A stretch of 48,818 bases of DNA, taken from contig JBCDAU010000041.1 in assembly GCA_039185015.1 (NCBI GenBank), positions 1-48,818 of the forward strand, written 5' to 3'. A program made the translations under genes and the position numbers. Shown here one piece after another: positions 22,303-31,600 of the stretch. The stretch is from JBCBSZ01 sp039185015 (lineage in GTDB: Bacteria > Actinomycetota > Acidimicrobiia > Acidimicrobiales > Poriferisodalaceae). Positions within the stretch are counted from its first letter, which is position 1, and each line of letters begins with the position of its first letter. The notes below the pieces were generated by a model. That model saw nothing but the letters and a program-made list of their open reading frames with translations. It was not told the DNA's origin and did no database searches.

Positions 22303-23016
22303 GTGGCAACACTCCTCGTGGACACGGCCGACCACCGCACCATCGGGCTCGGCGTCGCGCTCGCCGCGGCAGCGGTCGTGGTGGCCAGCTCCCTCGTCGC
22401 CGTCGGTCGAGCGGATGGAGCACGAGCGATCACCGTCCACGTCCGCCGCGATGCGATCACCGTGCACGTCCGGGACGTGATCGACGAGCCCGACGTCGTG
22501 GTCGAGCAGCTGCGCTCGTCGGGCGTCCCGGCCTCGATCGAACCGGTCGCCGCGCCCACCGAGCTCGCCGGTCAGGTGATCAGCGTGGGCGCCATCGGCA
22601 GCGACGCCCCACAGACCTTCGACGACGACGGCGACCACGCCATCGATCGCATCGTCCTCGATGGCGACTTCGCCGGGAGCCTGGTCATCAGCGTCGGTGA
22701 CCGGGACGCACCCACCGGTTCCGTGACGGCCGCCGCTGCGCCGGCGGGCTGTGGCGAGTTGGTCGACCGACCGATCGCCGACGTCGAGGACGAGCTCGCC
22801 GAGCTCGGCGACGCGATCCGCTGGTACCGCGCCGAGCTCGAAGCGTTCGGCGGGGTCCAGACCGAGGCCGTCGATCGGACGGCGATCGCCGACGAGGAGC
22901 ACGTTGTCGAGGTGCTCGTGGACGGCGACGGCCTCGTGCTCGTGACGATCAGCTCTCGGCCCGAGACGCTTCCGCCCCCGGCGGTCGACCCCTGCCCGGC
23001 CAGGTCGGCCGACTGA
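22303..23016 (+). CDS. Membrane-anchored hypothetical protein
   Basis: Unrecognised. The 237-residue product has one N-terminal transmembrane segment (LGVALAAAAVVVASSLVAVG, about 15-34), then an acidic, probably extracytoplasmic region rich in Asp/Val beta-strand pattern (AITVHVRRDAITVHVRDV). A helical stretch follows (DVEDELAELGDAIRWYRAELE). Two cysteines (near 152 and 232) could pair. It starts at GTG 25 bases after the EamA stop and is likely cotranscribed with it. The C-terminal end is Pro-rich. Confidence 0.6.
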   Translation: MATLLVDTADHRTIGLGVALAAAAVVVASSLVAVGRADGARAITVHVRRDAITVHVRDVIDEPDVVVEQLRSSGVPASIEPVAAPTELAGQVISVGAIGSDAPQTFDDDGDHAIDRIVLDGDFAGSLVISVGDRDAPTGSVTAAAAPAGCGELVDRPIADVEDELAELGDAIRWYRAELEAFGGVQTEAVDRTAIADEEHVVEVLVDGDGLVLVTISSRPETLPPPAVDPCPARSAD

Positions 23017-23040
23017 GGTCGGGCGGCGGCTGACTCCCGC

Positions 23041-24279
23041 TCAGATGGGGAGCGAGCCCGTCGCTCGCCGGGTCGACCCCTCGTCGGTGTAGGCGGCGAT
23101 CGTGCGCTGGGCGATCCGCATCTGGTGGACCTCGTCGGCTCCGTCCGCGAAGCGGGCCCAACGGGCGTGCTGGTACATGTGCGCCAGCGGGGTGTCGGTC
23201 GAGTAGCCGAGCGCGCCGTGCACCTGGATCGAGCGGTCGATCACCCGGTTCAGCATGTTGGCGACGAAGTGCTTGGCCATCGAGACCTCGCCCTTGAAGT
23301 CCTCGCCGTTGTCGATCTTGTGCGCCGCGTGCAACACCATCAGCTTCGCCTGGTACAGCTCCATCGTGGAGTCGGCGATCATCCACTGGATGCCCTGCTT
23401 CTCGGCGAGCAGCGAACCGTGGGCATACCGGTGCAGCGACCGGTCGACCATCATGTCGAGCGCCGTCTCGGCCTGGGCGATCCACCGCATGCAGTGCGCG
23501 AGGCGAGCCGGCCCGAGCCGGTACTGACCGAGCAGGTGGCCCTGACCCCGACCGCCGAGCATCTGGTCCTGATGGACCCGCAGGTCCTCGATCAGGATCT
23601 CGCTGTGACCGGTGCCGCCGTGCATCGTCTCGATCTGACGGACCTCGCTCCACCCCTCGGTCGGGAGGTCGACGATGAAGGCGCTGTTGGCGGCCTGCGG
23701 GATCTCGGGGTTGTCCTCGGTCCGGGCGACGAGGATGGCGAAGTTGGCCCGGTGAGCGTTCGAGATGAACCACTTGTGCCCGTTGATGACCCACTCGTCG
23801 CCGTCCTGGTAGGCGCTGGTCTGGATGAGCGTCGGGTCGGAGCCGGCGACCTCGGGTTCGGTCATCGCGAAGCACGACCAGACGGTGCCCTCGCAGAGCG
23901 GCTTGAGGTACTTCTCGGCCTGCTCGGGCGTGGCCCAGTGGAGCAGCGTGTGCATGTTGCCCTCGTCGGGCGCCTGGCAGTTGAAGACCCACGGCCCGTA
24001 GCGGGACTTGGCCGCCTCGGCCTGCACCATGGCCAGCTCGACGTGTCCGAGGCCCATGCCGCCCCAGGCCTCGGGCATGTGCGGCAGCCAGATGCCGGCC
24101 TCCTGCGCTTCCTTCCGGAGGGCGATCAGCGCCGTGATGCGATCCCTGCCGCTCAGTCCCTCCCCGCCGTCGGTCCCCTCGATGCGGGCCTCCTCCGGGG
24201 CGATGACGTCCTCGACGAAGCCACGGACCCGCTTGCGGATGTCCTCCAGCTCCGGCGTGAGCGTGAAGTCGATGGCCAT
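23041..24279 (-). CDS. Acyl-CoA dehydrogenase
   Basis: A 412-residue flavoenzyme of the acyl-CoA dehydrogenase family with typical order: helical N-domain, beta-domain and C-terminal helical domain. Diagnostic parts are CFAMTEPEVAGSDPT (FAD-binding signature), DEWVINGHKWFISNA, and HGALGYSTDTPLAHMYQHAR followed by FADGADEVHQMRIAQ. It oxidises acyl-CoA to trans-2-enoyl-CoA and passes electrons to ETF. The ATG at 24279 gives MAIDFTLTPELEDIR and has a GGGGGCGAG element just upstream. The substrate could be a branched or steroid side-chain acyl-CoA; not decided. The next gene upstream on this strand encodes an ABC membrane protein ending 40 bases away. Confidence 0.95.
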   Translation of the reverse strand: MAIDFTLTPELEDIRKRVRGFVEDVIAPEEARIEGTDGGEGLSGRDRITALIALRKEAQEAGIWLPHMPEAWGGMGLGHVELAMVQAEAAKSRYGPWVFNCQAPDEGNMHTLLHWATPEQAEKYLKPLCEGTVWSCFAMTEPEVAGSDPTLIQTSAYQDGDEWVINGHKWFISNAHRANFAILVARTEDNPEIPQAANSAFIVDLPTEGWSEVRQIETMHGGTGHSEILIEDLRVHQDQMLGGRGQGHLLGQYRLGPARLAHCMRWIAQAETALDMMVDRSLHRYAHGSLLAEKQGIQWMIADSTMELYQAKLMVLHAAHKIDNGEDFKGEVSMAKHFVANMLNRVIDRSIQVHGALGYSTDTPLAHMYQHARWARFADGADEVHQMRIAQRTIAAYTDEGSTRRATGSLPI

Positions 24280-24319
24280 GGCTCGCCCCCTTCGACGTGA
24301 ACCTCGCTCCGCGAGCCTG

Positions 24320-25222
24320 TCACTCCGTCGATGGCGGAACCCAATGCTGCGGAGCGTCGGCGCGGTCGTCGTCACCGTCCACGGGCCGCTCGCCGGAGAG
24401 GCGCGTGGAGATCTCCTTGAGGCGGATCAGCTGCTGGATGTGGAGCGGGAGGGTGACCAGCCCTTCGATGTACTGGAAGACGTAGAGGATCGTCGAGAAG
24501 GCGAAGCCGTACTCGGTCACGCCGGGCTCGACGACCTCGATCGGCGCGTAGATCAGCAGCGCGATCACGCCGGCCCAGACGATGGCGTAGTTGATCGTCT
24601 CGAGATCGGACAGCTGTCGGTTCCACCGCATCAGGCGACGGAAGTGCTGCCCGGTCCGGCCCCGATCACCGTCGTCCAGGACGACGACCTGACGCTCCAG
24701 CTCGTCGTTGTACCCACCGTGCAGGCGCAGGTTGCGAGCTGCCGACGCCCAGTACGTCAGCGCGACGAGGACCAGGAGCCCGAGGCACGCGAGGAGCACC
24801 TGCGGATCGAGGCCACCGATGATGACGAGGATGCCGACGGTGCCGAGCGTCGCCGTGACGACCTGCGGCAGGGAGTCCTCGAGGAACTCGACGACCTCGG
24901 TGAGCAGGTGGGTCCGCGCGGCGACCGTGGATGTGGGCGTGTCGTTCGCCTGTTCGCGCTCGACGAGCTCGCCGGCCAGCGTCTCGTACATGCCGGTGTA
25001 GGCGCGGGTGTCGACGAAGCGACGCAGGGACCCGATCACGAGCTCGGCGGTCCCGAGAGCGGCCAACCACCACAGCCCGGTGCGGTCGTCGTCGAGCAGC
25101 CCGTTGATCGCGATGCCGATGAAGAGCGGGAGCAGCAGCTCGATGACGGCCTCGACGACGACGAGCGAGCTCGTGAACGCCACGCGCCAGCGGAACCGCT
25201 TGGCCACCGACCAGAGCGTCAT
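24320..25222 (-). CDS. ABC-exporter transmembrane domain protein without ATPase domain
   Basis: A 300-residue protein resembling the six-helix type I exporter transmembrane domain. Hydrophobic segments are visible at AFTSSLVVVEAVIELLLPL, LWWLAALGTAELVIGSL, VTATLGTVGILVIIGGL, VLLACLGLLVLVALTYW, INYAIVWAGVIALLIYA and FAFSTILYVFQYIEGL. The nucleotide-binding domain with Walker A/B and signature LSGGQ is wholly absent; the reading frame ends after a short basic-acidic tail. It overlaps the upstream tetR gene by four bases (ATGA), so the two form an operon and the repressor likely controls it. Whether it pairs with a separate ATPase or has lost transport function is unknown. Confidence 0.8.
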   Translation of the reverse strand: MTLWSVAKRFRWRVAFTSSLVVVEAVIELLLPLFIGIAINGLLDDDRTGLWWLAALGTAELVIGSLRRFVDTRAYTGMYETLAGELVEREQANDTPTSTVAARTHLLTEVVEFLEDSLPQVVTATLGTVGILVIIGGLDPQVLLACLGLLVLVALTYWASAARNLRLHGGYNDELERQVVVLDDGDRGRTGQHFRRLMRWNRQLSDLETINYAIVWAGVIALLIYAPIEVVEPGVTEYGFAFSTILYVFQYIEGLVTLPLHIQQLIRLKEISTRLSGERPVDGDDDRADAPQHWVPPSTE

Positions 25223-25800
25223 CGGAGCTCCTCGAGCCGGGCGAGCGCGTCGAACGCCTCGTCGATGAGGCGGCCGAGGGGCGTGGCTCCGTTGCTCGCC
25301 TGCCAACGGTCGAAGGCGACGTCGACCGCAGCCATCGCGGCGCGGGACAGGATCGGCGCCGCCGCCCGGTCCCGCTTCGACAGCGCGGACTCGAGACCCA
25401 CGGTGAGCTCGGCGGTGTTGACGAAGTCGGCCTCGATCGCCGCGGCGTGGAGTGCCTCGGTGCGGTAGAGGTAACGGACCCGGCGGAGCTGGAACTCCAG
25501 ATCGTCGTCGTAGCGGCGACCCACCTCGTGGACGAACACGCTGCGGAGGGCCTCGAACGGGGGCTGGTTCGTCAGCGCGGCGACGAACGCGTCGTCGAGG
25601 CTGGCGTCGTGCTCGTCCCAGAGCACGATCGCCTCCTTGGTCGAGAAGTGGCGATAGAGGGTCGACGGCGCCATCCCGACCGCGTCGGCGATCTCGGTGA
25701 CCGTGACCTCCTCGAACCCGCGCTCCTCGAAGAGGTCGAGCGCGGTGCGCTGGGTGAGCTGCATCGCGTTGCGGCGGTTGCGTTCACGAAGAGAAGCCAC
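25219..25800 (-). CDS. TetR-family transcriptional regulator
   Basis: A 193-residue TetR-type regulator. The DNA-binding region is RTALDLFEERGFEEVTVTE, then IADAVGMAPSTLYRHFSTKE, matching the family HTH with YRHF. The remaining 130 residues are helical ligand-binding domain (FVHEVGRRYDDDLEFQLRR). It starts at GTG with no Shine-Dalgarno; a -10-like TATCAT lies six bases upstream, consistent with a leaderless transcript. It overlaps the downstream ABC membrane gene by four bases. A palindromic element in its promoter resembles one at the tetR gene at 47097. Confidence 0.92.
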   Translation of the reverse strand: MASLRERNRRNAMQLTQRTALDLFEERGFEEVTVTEIADAVGMAPSTLYRHFSTKEAIVLWDEHDASLDDAFVAALTNQPPFEALRSVFVHEVGRRYDDDLEFQLRRVRYLYRTEALHAAAIEADFVNTAELTVGLESALSKRDRAAAPILSRAAMAAVDVAFDRWQASNGATPLGRLIDEAFDALARLEELR

Positions 25801-25821
25801 GGACTCATGATAGTCATGTCC
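25801..25821. promoter_or_regulatory. Leaderless promoter and palindrome of the tetR-ABC operon
   Basis: Reading toward tetR (minus strand) the sequence is GACATGACTATCATGAGTCC directly before the GTG. It contains a -10-like TATCAT and the inverted repeat CATGA-3-TCATG (25806-25818). Sixteen of 20 bases match the element at 47071-47090 upstream of another tetR gene. This suggests a related operator or a shared promoter form; no binding is demonstrated. Confidence 0.5.
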
Positions 25822-25879
25822 TACTTCGGATGGACACGGATTCTGCGAGTTACTCCCAATTAGCTCGAACGAAACTGGG

Positions 25880-26737
25880 TCAGCGTCGACCGTTCGCCTG
25901 AATCAGGAAGGCGGGCGCCCACCAGTAGTCGGCGACCGGTTCGATCCTCACGTCGATGAAGCCGGCGGCCTCGAGCTGCTCGGCCCACGCGACGGCCGGC
26001 TGCTCGAAGGTATGGCGCGGGCGGTCCGGATCGAGCTGACCGAGCAGCACCGGGACGAGGAAACCGTCGACCGCCTCGCGGTGGTCGGTGTACTCGGCGA
26101 CGCCGATCTCGTAGCGGTTGACGAGGTGGCTGAGCCAGGCGTCGGAGGTGGGGTCGAGATCCGGGACGTCGAAGTCGATCATGGCCAGGCGGCCGGTCCG
26201 CTCGGCGAGATCGGCCAGCACGGTCGCCCGGGTGGTGGGCTCCAGGGTGTGGAGGGCGAACGTCGACTGGACGAGGTCCCACCCGATGTCGGCATCGAGT
26301 CCGTCGAGGTGGGTGTCGATGCCGGTGGTGAACGCAGTGACGCTCGCCCCGGAGGTCACGACGGCCGACTCGGCTTCCGCGAGCAGCGCGGCGGACGGCT
26401 CGACGAGCGTGACGACGGTGCCGGGAGCGACCACCCCGGCCGTCACCCGCCCGTCGCCGCACCCGACGTCGAGCACGGCCGACGGCGACACCGCGGCGTG
26501 GACGGTGGTGAGGCGGTCGATGGTGGCGGCGTAGAGCGTCGGGTTCGAGCCTTCGGAGATGAAGACGTCGAAGCCCGTCGGCTCGTCGTAGACGCCACCC
26601 TCTGCTGCGGCGTCGAGCTGCGGAGCGAGTGCCTCGGCGAGCGGACTGGTCGGCACCCGCCGCACCAGCGCCGCGGCCTCGGCGGCAGATGCGTCGACCA
26701 GACAGCGGAGAACGTCTCGGAGCTCGGCAGTGGACAT
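25880..26737 (-). CDS. SAM-dependent class I methyltransferase
   Basis: A 285-residue protein with a Rossmann methyltransferase domain in the middle: motif I is SAVLDVGCGDGRVTAG near residue 87, with an acidic end of strand 2 in VTLVEPSAALL. An Asp-containing motif follows (WDLVQSTFALHTLEP). The N-terminal 75 residues are a helical cap (RDVLRCLVDASAAEAAALV). The substrate is unknown; small-molecule or O-methyltransferases fit. The ATG at 26737 begins MSTAELRDVL. The adjacent upstream gene on the same strand ends 10 bases away, so the two are probably cotranscribed. Confidence 0.85.
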   Translation of the reverse strand: MSTAELRDVLRCLVDASAAEAAALVRRVPTSPLAEALAPQLDAAAEGGVYDEPTGFDVFISEGSNPTLYAATIDRLTTVHAAVSPSAVLDVGCGDGRVTAGVVAPGTVVTLVEPSAALLAEAESAVVTSGASVTAFTTGIDTHLDGLDADIGWDLVQSTFALHTLEPTTRATVLADLAERTGRLAMIDFDVPDLDPTSDAWLSHLVNRYEIGVAEYTDHREAVDGFLVPVLLGQLDPDRPRHTFEQPAVAWAEQLEAAGFIDVRIEPVADYWWAPAFLIQANGRR

Positions 26738-26747
26738 GTCCGCGACG

Positions 26748-27659
26748 CTAGGACGCGGCGTTGGCCACGGGCGTCGGGCTCGGCACCTCACCTGCGGAGC
26801 GCACGCGGACGCGACGCACGAACCGGCGACGCCCGCCGTCGCCCCCGTCTGCGGGCAGGGCGAGCAACTCGGCAGCGGCCACGTCGACGGCGAGCCGGGA
26901 TCGCCTGCGGTCACCATCGACGTCGACGAAGCATCCGAGGATCGACCCCAGCTCCCGGTAGCTCGCGCGCTCGGCGCTCAGGTGTTCGATGACGATCCCC
27001 GGGTCCGGGGCGGGATCCACGGGTACGCCGCGCTCGGCGATGCGGTCGAGGAGCGCGCAGTGCTGCCGGAGCCGGGTGGCGGCGTCGTCGTCGCGGACGG
27101 GATGCAGCATCCACCCGGTCCGCGGGGCGGTCAGTTGCCGATCGGTCACGATCGCCCGGCCATCCGCCAACCGCGAGTAGAAGACGGTGGCGCCCGATGC
27201 CCGCGCCCGGCTGATGATCAGATGCCCCGCAGCGTGCACGTCGAACACCGTCGCGCCACCGGCGGTCTCGTCTTCGATGCTGTAGCAGAACCGCCGCGAC
27301 CGGACGGCCGTCGGCTCACCGGCACCGGCGTCGTCCGGTCGCTCGATCTCGACGTCCTCGCCCAGGTAGGCGCGGAGGTAGCGGAGGTCGAGCGGGTTCG
27401 TGAACATCGCCGTCACGAACCACGCCGAGGCCAGGGCGCTACCGATCGCCACGCCGATGGGTGCAGCGAGCTCCGGCGGGAGCCAGCCACCGGCCTGGGC
27501 CACGCCGGCGACCGCGAGCGTGGTCGACACGACGAGCGCGACCAGACGACGGGTGACACCCCGCCGGATGCGCCGGCGGAACCAGCGCACGTGTGGATCC
27601 ACATCGGCTCCATCGGCGGGTCGACCCCGTGCACTGAGCCCTGGTTCGTGCGCGGACAC
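26748..27659 (-). CDS. Hypothetical membrane protein
   Basis: Unrecognised. The 303-residue product carries a basic N-terminus and two closely spaced transmembrane helices (RLVALVVSTTLAVAGVA and LAAPIGVAIGSALASAWFV, about 38-85). The rest, about 215 residues, is predicted cytoplasmic and soluble. It ends in a basic, Arg-rich stretch and PSPTPVANAAS. There is no enzyme motif. It starts at GTG with only a weak AAGG upstream and is the first gene of a pair with the methyltransferase. It is divergent from the EamA gene at 27677 by 17 bases, so promoter elements must overlap the genes. Confidence 0.6.
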   Translation of the reverse strand: MSAHEPGLSARGRPADGADVDPHVRWFRRRIRRGVTRRLVALVVSTTLAVAGVAQAGGWLPPELAAPIGVAIGSALASAWFVTAMFTNPLDLRYLRAYLGEDVEIERPDDAGAGEPTAVRSRRFCYSIEDETAGGATVFDVHAAGHLIISRARASGATVFYSRLADGRAIVTDRQLTAPRTGWMLHPVRDDDAATRLRQHCALLDRIAERGVPVDPAPDPGIVIEHLSAERASYRELGSILGCFVDVDGDRRRSRLAVDVAAAELLALPADGGDGGRRRFVRRVRVRSAGEVPSPTPVANAAS

Positions 27660-27676
27660 CGGTACCTTGCGCTCTC

Positions 27677-28567
27677 GTGCTCGCCGTGCTGTACGCGTCG
27701 TTGGCCGCGCTGTCGTATGGCGCGTCCGACTACTCAGGCGCCGTGGCGGCCAAGAACACCGACTCGACGCTCGTGACCGTCGCCGCCCAGGCGGCCAGCC
27801 TCGCGACGCTGGCGCTGATCCTGGTGCTGTTCCCCGAGGATCAACGAGCTCTGGTCGATCTCGCCTGGGGTGCGCTCGGCGGGCTCGCTGCAGCCGTCGG
27901 ACTGGTCGCCTTCTACCGGGCCCTCGCGATCGGTCCCATGTCGACCGCCGCCTCGACGACGTCGCTGCTCTCGGCCGTCGTGCCCGTCGTCGTCGGGCTC
28001 GCGCTGGGCGAACGACCGGGCACGATCACGATGGTCGGCGTGGCGGTCGCCATCCCCGCCGGCGTGCTCGTCTCGGTCGGCGGCACGGTCTTCCGGCGCG
28101 AGCGGATCGCACTCTCTCCACGGGAGCACGTCACGAGCCGTCGAGGCGAGGGCGAGACGCGTGCCCTCTCGATCGTGGCGGGCCTGTGCTTCGGCCTGTT
28201 CTTCATCGCCCTCTCCCGCGTCTCGCCGGACGCCGGCTTGTTCCCGCTCGTTGGGGCGAGAGGCGCGTCGATCACCGCGTTGGCGCTGTTCATCACGCTC
28301 AGGAAGGGATGGGCACCGATCGCAGGCGACAGTCGCCGCTCGATCGTCGTCGCCGGCGTCCTCGACTGCGCGGCGAACAGCTGCTACCTGCTCGCCCTCG
28401 GCGAGGGGTCGTTCGTGTGGGTCGCAGCGATCACCTCGATGTCTCCGGTCAGCACGGTGCTGCTCGCCCGGATCCGCCTCCACGAGCTCATGACGCGCAC
28501 GCAGATCCTGGGCATCGCCGGGGCGATCCTCGCGGTCGTGCTGGTCTCGGTCGGCGCCGAGCTCTGA
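27677..28567 (+). CDS. EamA-family (DMT superfamily) transporter
   Basis: A 296-residue membrane protein with about ten helices in two EamA halves. Typical segments are LYASLAALSYGASDYSGA, LLSAVVPVVVGLALGERP and SMSPVSTVLLARIRLHE followed by LGIAGAILAVVLVSVGAEL. A hydrophilic loop rich in Arg/Glu separates the halves. Exported substrate unknown. It starts at GTG and is separated from the large c-di-GMP enzyme by 78 bases holding an inverted repeat (GTTCGA, 10-nt gap, TCGAAC at 28586-28607). Confidence 0.9.
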   Translation: MLAVLYASLAALSYGASDYSGAVAAKNTDSTLVTVAAQAASLATLALILVLFPEDQRALVDLAWGALGGLAAAVGLVAFYRALAIGPMSTAASTTSLLSAVVPVVVGLALGERPGTITMVGVAVAIPAGVLVSVGGTVFRRERIALSPREHVTSRRGEGETRALSIVAGLCFGLFFIALSRVSPDAGLFPLVGARGASITALALFITLRKGWAPIAGDSRRSIVVAGVLDCAANSCYLLALGEGSFVWVAAITSMSPVSTVLLARIRLHELMTRTQILGIAGAILAVVLVSVGAEL

Positions 28568-28645
28568 GGCCGCTCCACCCACCACGTTCGATCAACTGAG
28601 GTCGAACACCTTCACATTCGGGGCACTCGTTCCGATTCGGTGCTC

Positions 28646-31600
28646 ATGAAGACGCTGTGGAAGGGCTGGATCGCGGTAGCCGTACTCATCGCGATCCTGT
28701 ACTTCGTCCTCGACAACACACCGAACACGAAGCTGGTGCTCTACAACGGCGTCGGGCTGGGTTCGGTGCTGCTCCTGCTCACCGGCATCAAGGTCAACGA
28801 CATCAAGCCGCGAGCGCCGTGGCTCTGGTTCGTGGCCGGCCTGACGTCGTTCCTCGTGGCCGACGTCATCTACTACGTGCTCGAGCAGCGCTACAACGGC
28901 GCTCCACCGTTCCCGAACGCTGCCGACGCCTTCTACCTCGGCATGTACCCGTGCATGATCATCGGCTTGACCCTGCTCGTCCGGGGCGTGGCCCCGGGGC
29001 GCGACAAGGCGAGCTTCATCGACGCCGCTGTGGTGGGTACGGCCTGGTTCGGCATCCTCTGGGTGCTCTTCGTCGACGACTACTTCACGACGGGCACCGG
29101 TTCGATCAACAGCGGCCTGGTCGTCTCGCTCGCCTATCCCGTGATGGACGTCGCCCTGCTCGCGGTGGCGGCCCGGTTGGTGGTCACGGTCCACCTCAAG
29201 CACCTCCCGTTCGCGTTCATCGTCGGCGCCATCGGTGCCCTCGCCGTCGCCGACACCGCCTACCAGATCAAGCTCGGCAACGGGACCTTCACCACCGGCC
29301 AGTACCCCGACGCCTTCTGGCTGACCTTCTACGTCGGCTTCGCCGTGGCAGCGCTGCACCCGGCCGCAGCCCGCGAAGCACCCCGCCAGGAGGAGGTGGG
29401 CCGCCTCACCGGCACCCAGCTGGCGATCATGTTCTTCGCCACGCTCGCCGTCCCCGTCGTCGACCTCTTCTACGGCAAGCCGGAGGACCGCATCGTCACG
29501 ATCGTCGCCTCTGCCCTGCTCTTCCTGCTCATCCTGATCCGGGTCTTCGCGCTCATGAAGACCGTCGAGCACGGCCGTGACCGGCTCCGCTTCGACGCCG
29601 AGCACGACTCGCTGACCGGCCTCGCCAACCGGCTGCTCTTCGCGAAACGCGTCGCGGCCGCGATCGACCCGAAGCAGGGCCACCAGTCGGCCGTGCTCTT
29701 CATCGACCTGGACGACTTCAAGACCATCAACGACAGCCTCGGGCACGAGGCCGGCGACGACCTGCTCGCCGCCGTCGCGAACCGCTTGGAGGCGTGCGTC
29801 GGTGACGACGACACGGTCGCCCGCTTCGGTGGCGACGAGTTCGCGGTACTCCTCGAGTCGATCTCGAACCGTCGCGACGCCGTCAACACCGCACGGCGGA
29901 TCCTGGAATCGCTGAACGACCCGATCGACCTCGGCGTCCGGGTGCTGCGGGCATCGGCCAGCATCGGCATCGCCATCCAGACCGACGACGTCGACGACGT
30001 CGAGACGCTCATGCGGAACGCCGACGTCGCGATGTACCTGTCGAAGTCGCGTGGCAAGGGGCGCTTCGAGTTCTTCCAGGACGAGATGCACGCCGAGGCC
30101 GTCGAGCGCCTCGATCTGAAGGCGGACCTCCAGCGGGCGCTGGACGACGGCCAGTTCGTCCTCAACTACCAACCGATCTTCGATCTCGAGACGGGACGCG
30201 TGGCGTTGGTCGAGGCGTTGGTGCGCTGGCAGCACCCGGATCGCGGTCTGATCCAGCCCGACCGTTTCATCCCGCTCGCCGAGGAGAACGGCCTCATCGT
30301 CCAGATCGGCGAGTGGGTCATGCGAGAGGCGTGTCGTCAGACGCGCGAATGGCAGGAGATCGGCGGGTACGAGGACCTGAGCATCACGGTCAACCTGTCG
30401 ATGCGTCAGCTCCAGGACCATGACATGGTCAACCGGCTGACCAACGCGCTCAGCAACAGCGAGCTCCCGGCGAAGAACCTCGTCCTCGAGATCACCGAGT
30501 CCATGCTCGCCCTCGACCCCGATCGGGGTGCAGCAGCGCTCAGCCAGCTCAAGACGATCGGCGTGAAGCTGGCGATCGACGACTTCGGTACGGGGTACTC
30601 GTCGCTCAGCTACCTCCGGTCGTTCCCGGTCGACTCGATCAAGATCGACCGCTCGTTCATCACCGAGCTGCACCACTCGTCGACGTCGAACGCCCTCATC
30701 GACGCCGTGGTCAACCTCGCCAACGCCCTCGGCGCCTACACCGTGGCGGAGGGGATCGAGCACAACGACCAGGCGAGCCAGCTCCGCAAGCTCGGCTGCG
30801 ACTACGGGCAGGGCTTCTACTACTGCCGGCCGGTGAACGGCTCGGCGCTGACCACCCTCCTCCGCGAGCACTCGGGCGATCAGGCCGAGCCGCTCGACGC
30901 CTGGCGACGGTCGTCCGAGCTCGTCCAGAAGCGCTCGTACGACATCAACGTCCGTCACGGCCTGCCGGCCATCCAGGCGGTCTCCACCGACATCGAGCAG
31001 CTCGACCGGGACCTGGGCACTCCGGTGATGGGGTGCTGGCCGTGGTTGCGCCAGTGGGGCGAGAGCTTCTCGAACTGGACCCCGATGATGATCGAGGTGC
31101 GGTCCGCCGAGTCCGGCCTCCTGGTCGGCTGCGCCCTGCTCGCCCAGATCGAGCGGGCACAGGGCACGACGATCGTGGCGATGGGCCACGGCAGCTCGCT
31201 CCACACCTCGCTCCGGGCGCGGGACGAATCGGCGTCGAGCGCCCTCGCCACGGCGATCGCGGACACGCTCGGCACCCTGCCGGGCGCCTGGTCCTTCGAG
31301 CTGGAGCAGGTCCACGACCTCAACCCGACGATCGCACAACTCGCCGACCGTCTCGACCACGCCCAGGTCCTGCCGGAGCTGCGCGTGCCGAGGGTCGTCT
31401 TCGCCTCGGCCCACACCGTCGACGACATCCTCAGCAAGAGCATGCGCAAGCAGCTCCGCCGGGCTCGGAACAAGATCGAGGGCGCTGGTCTGGACATGAC
31501 GATCGCCTTCGATCGCGGCGACGCGATCACCACGCAGCTCCTCGACGAGGTCGAGGCCGTGCACGTGTCCCGCGACCGGCACGCCCGCCGCAACTCCGAC

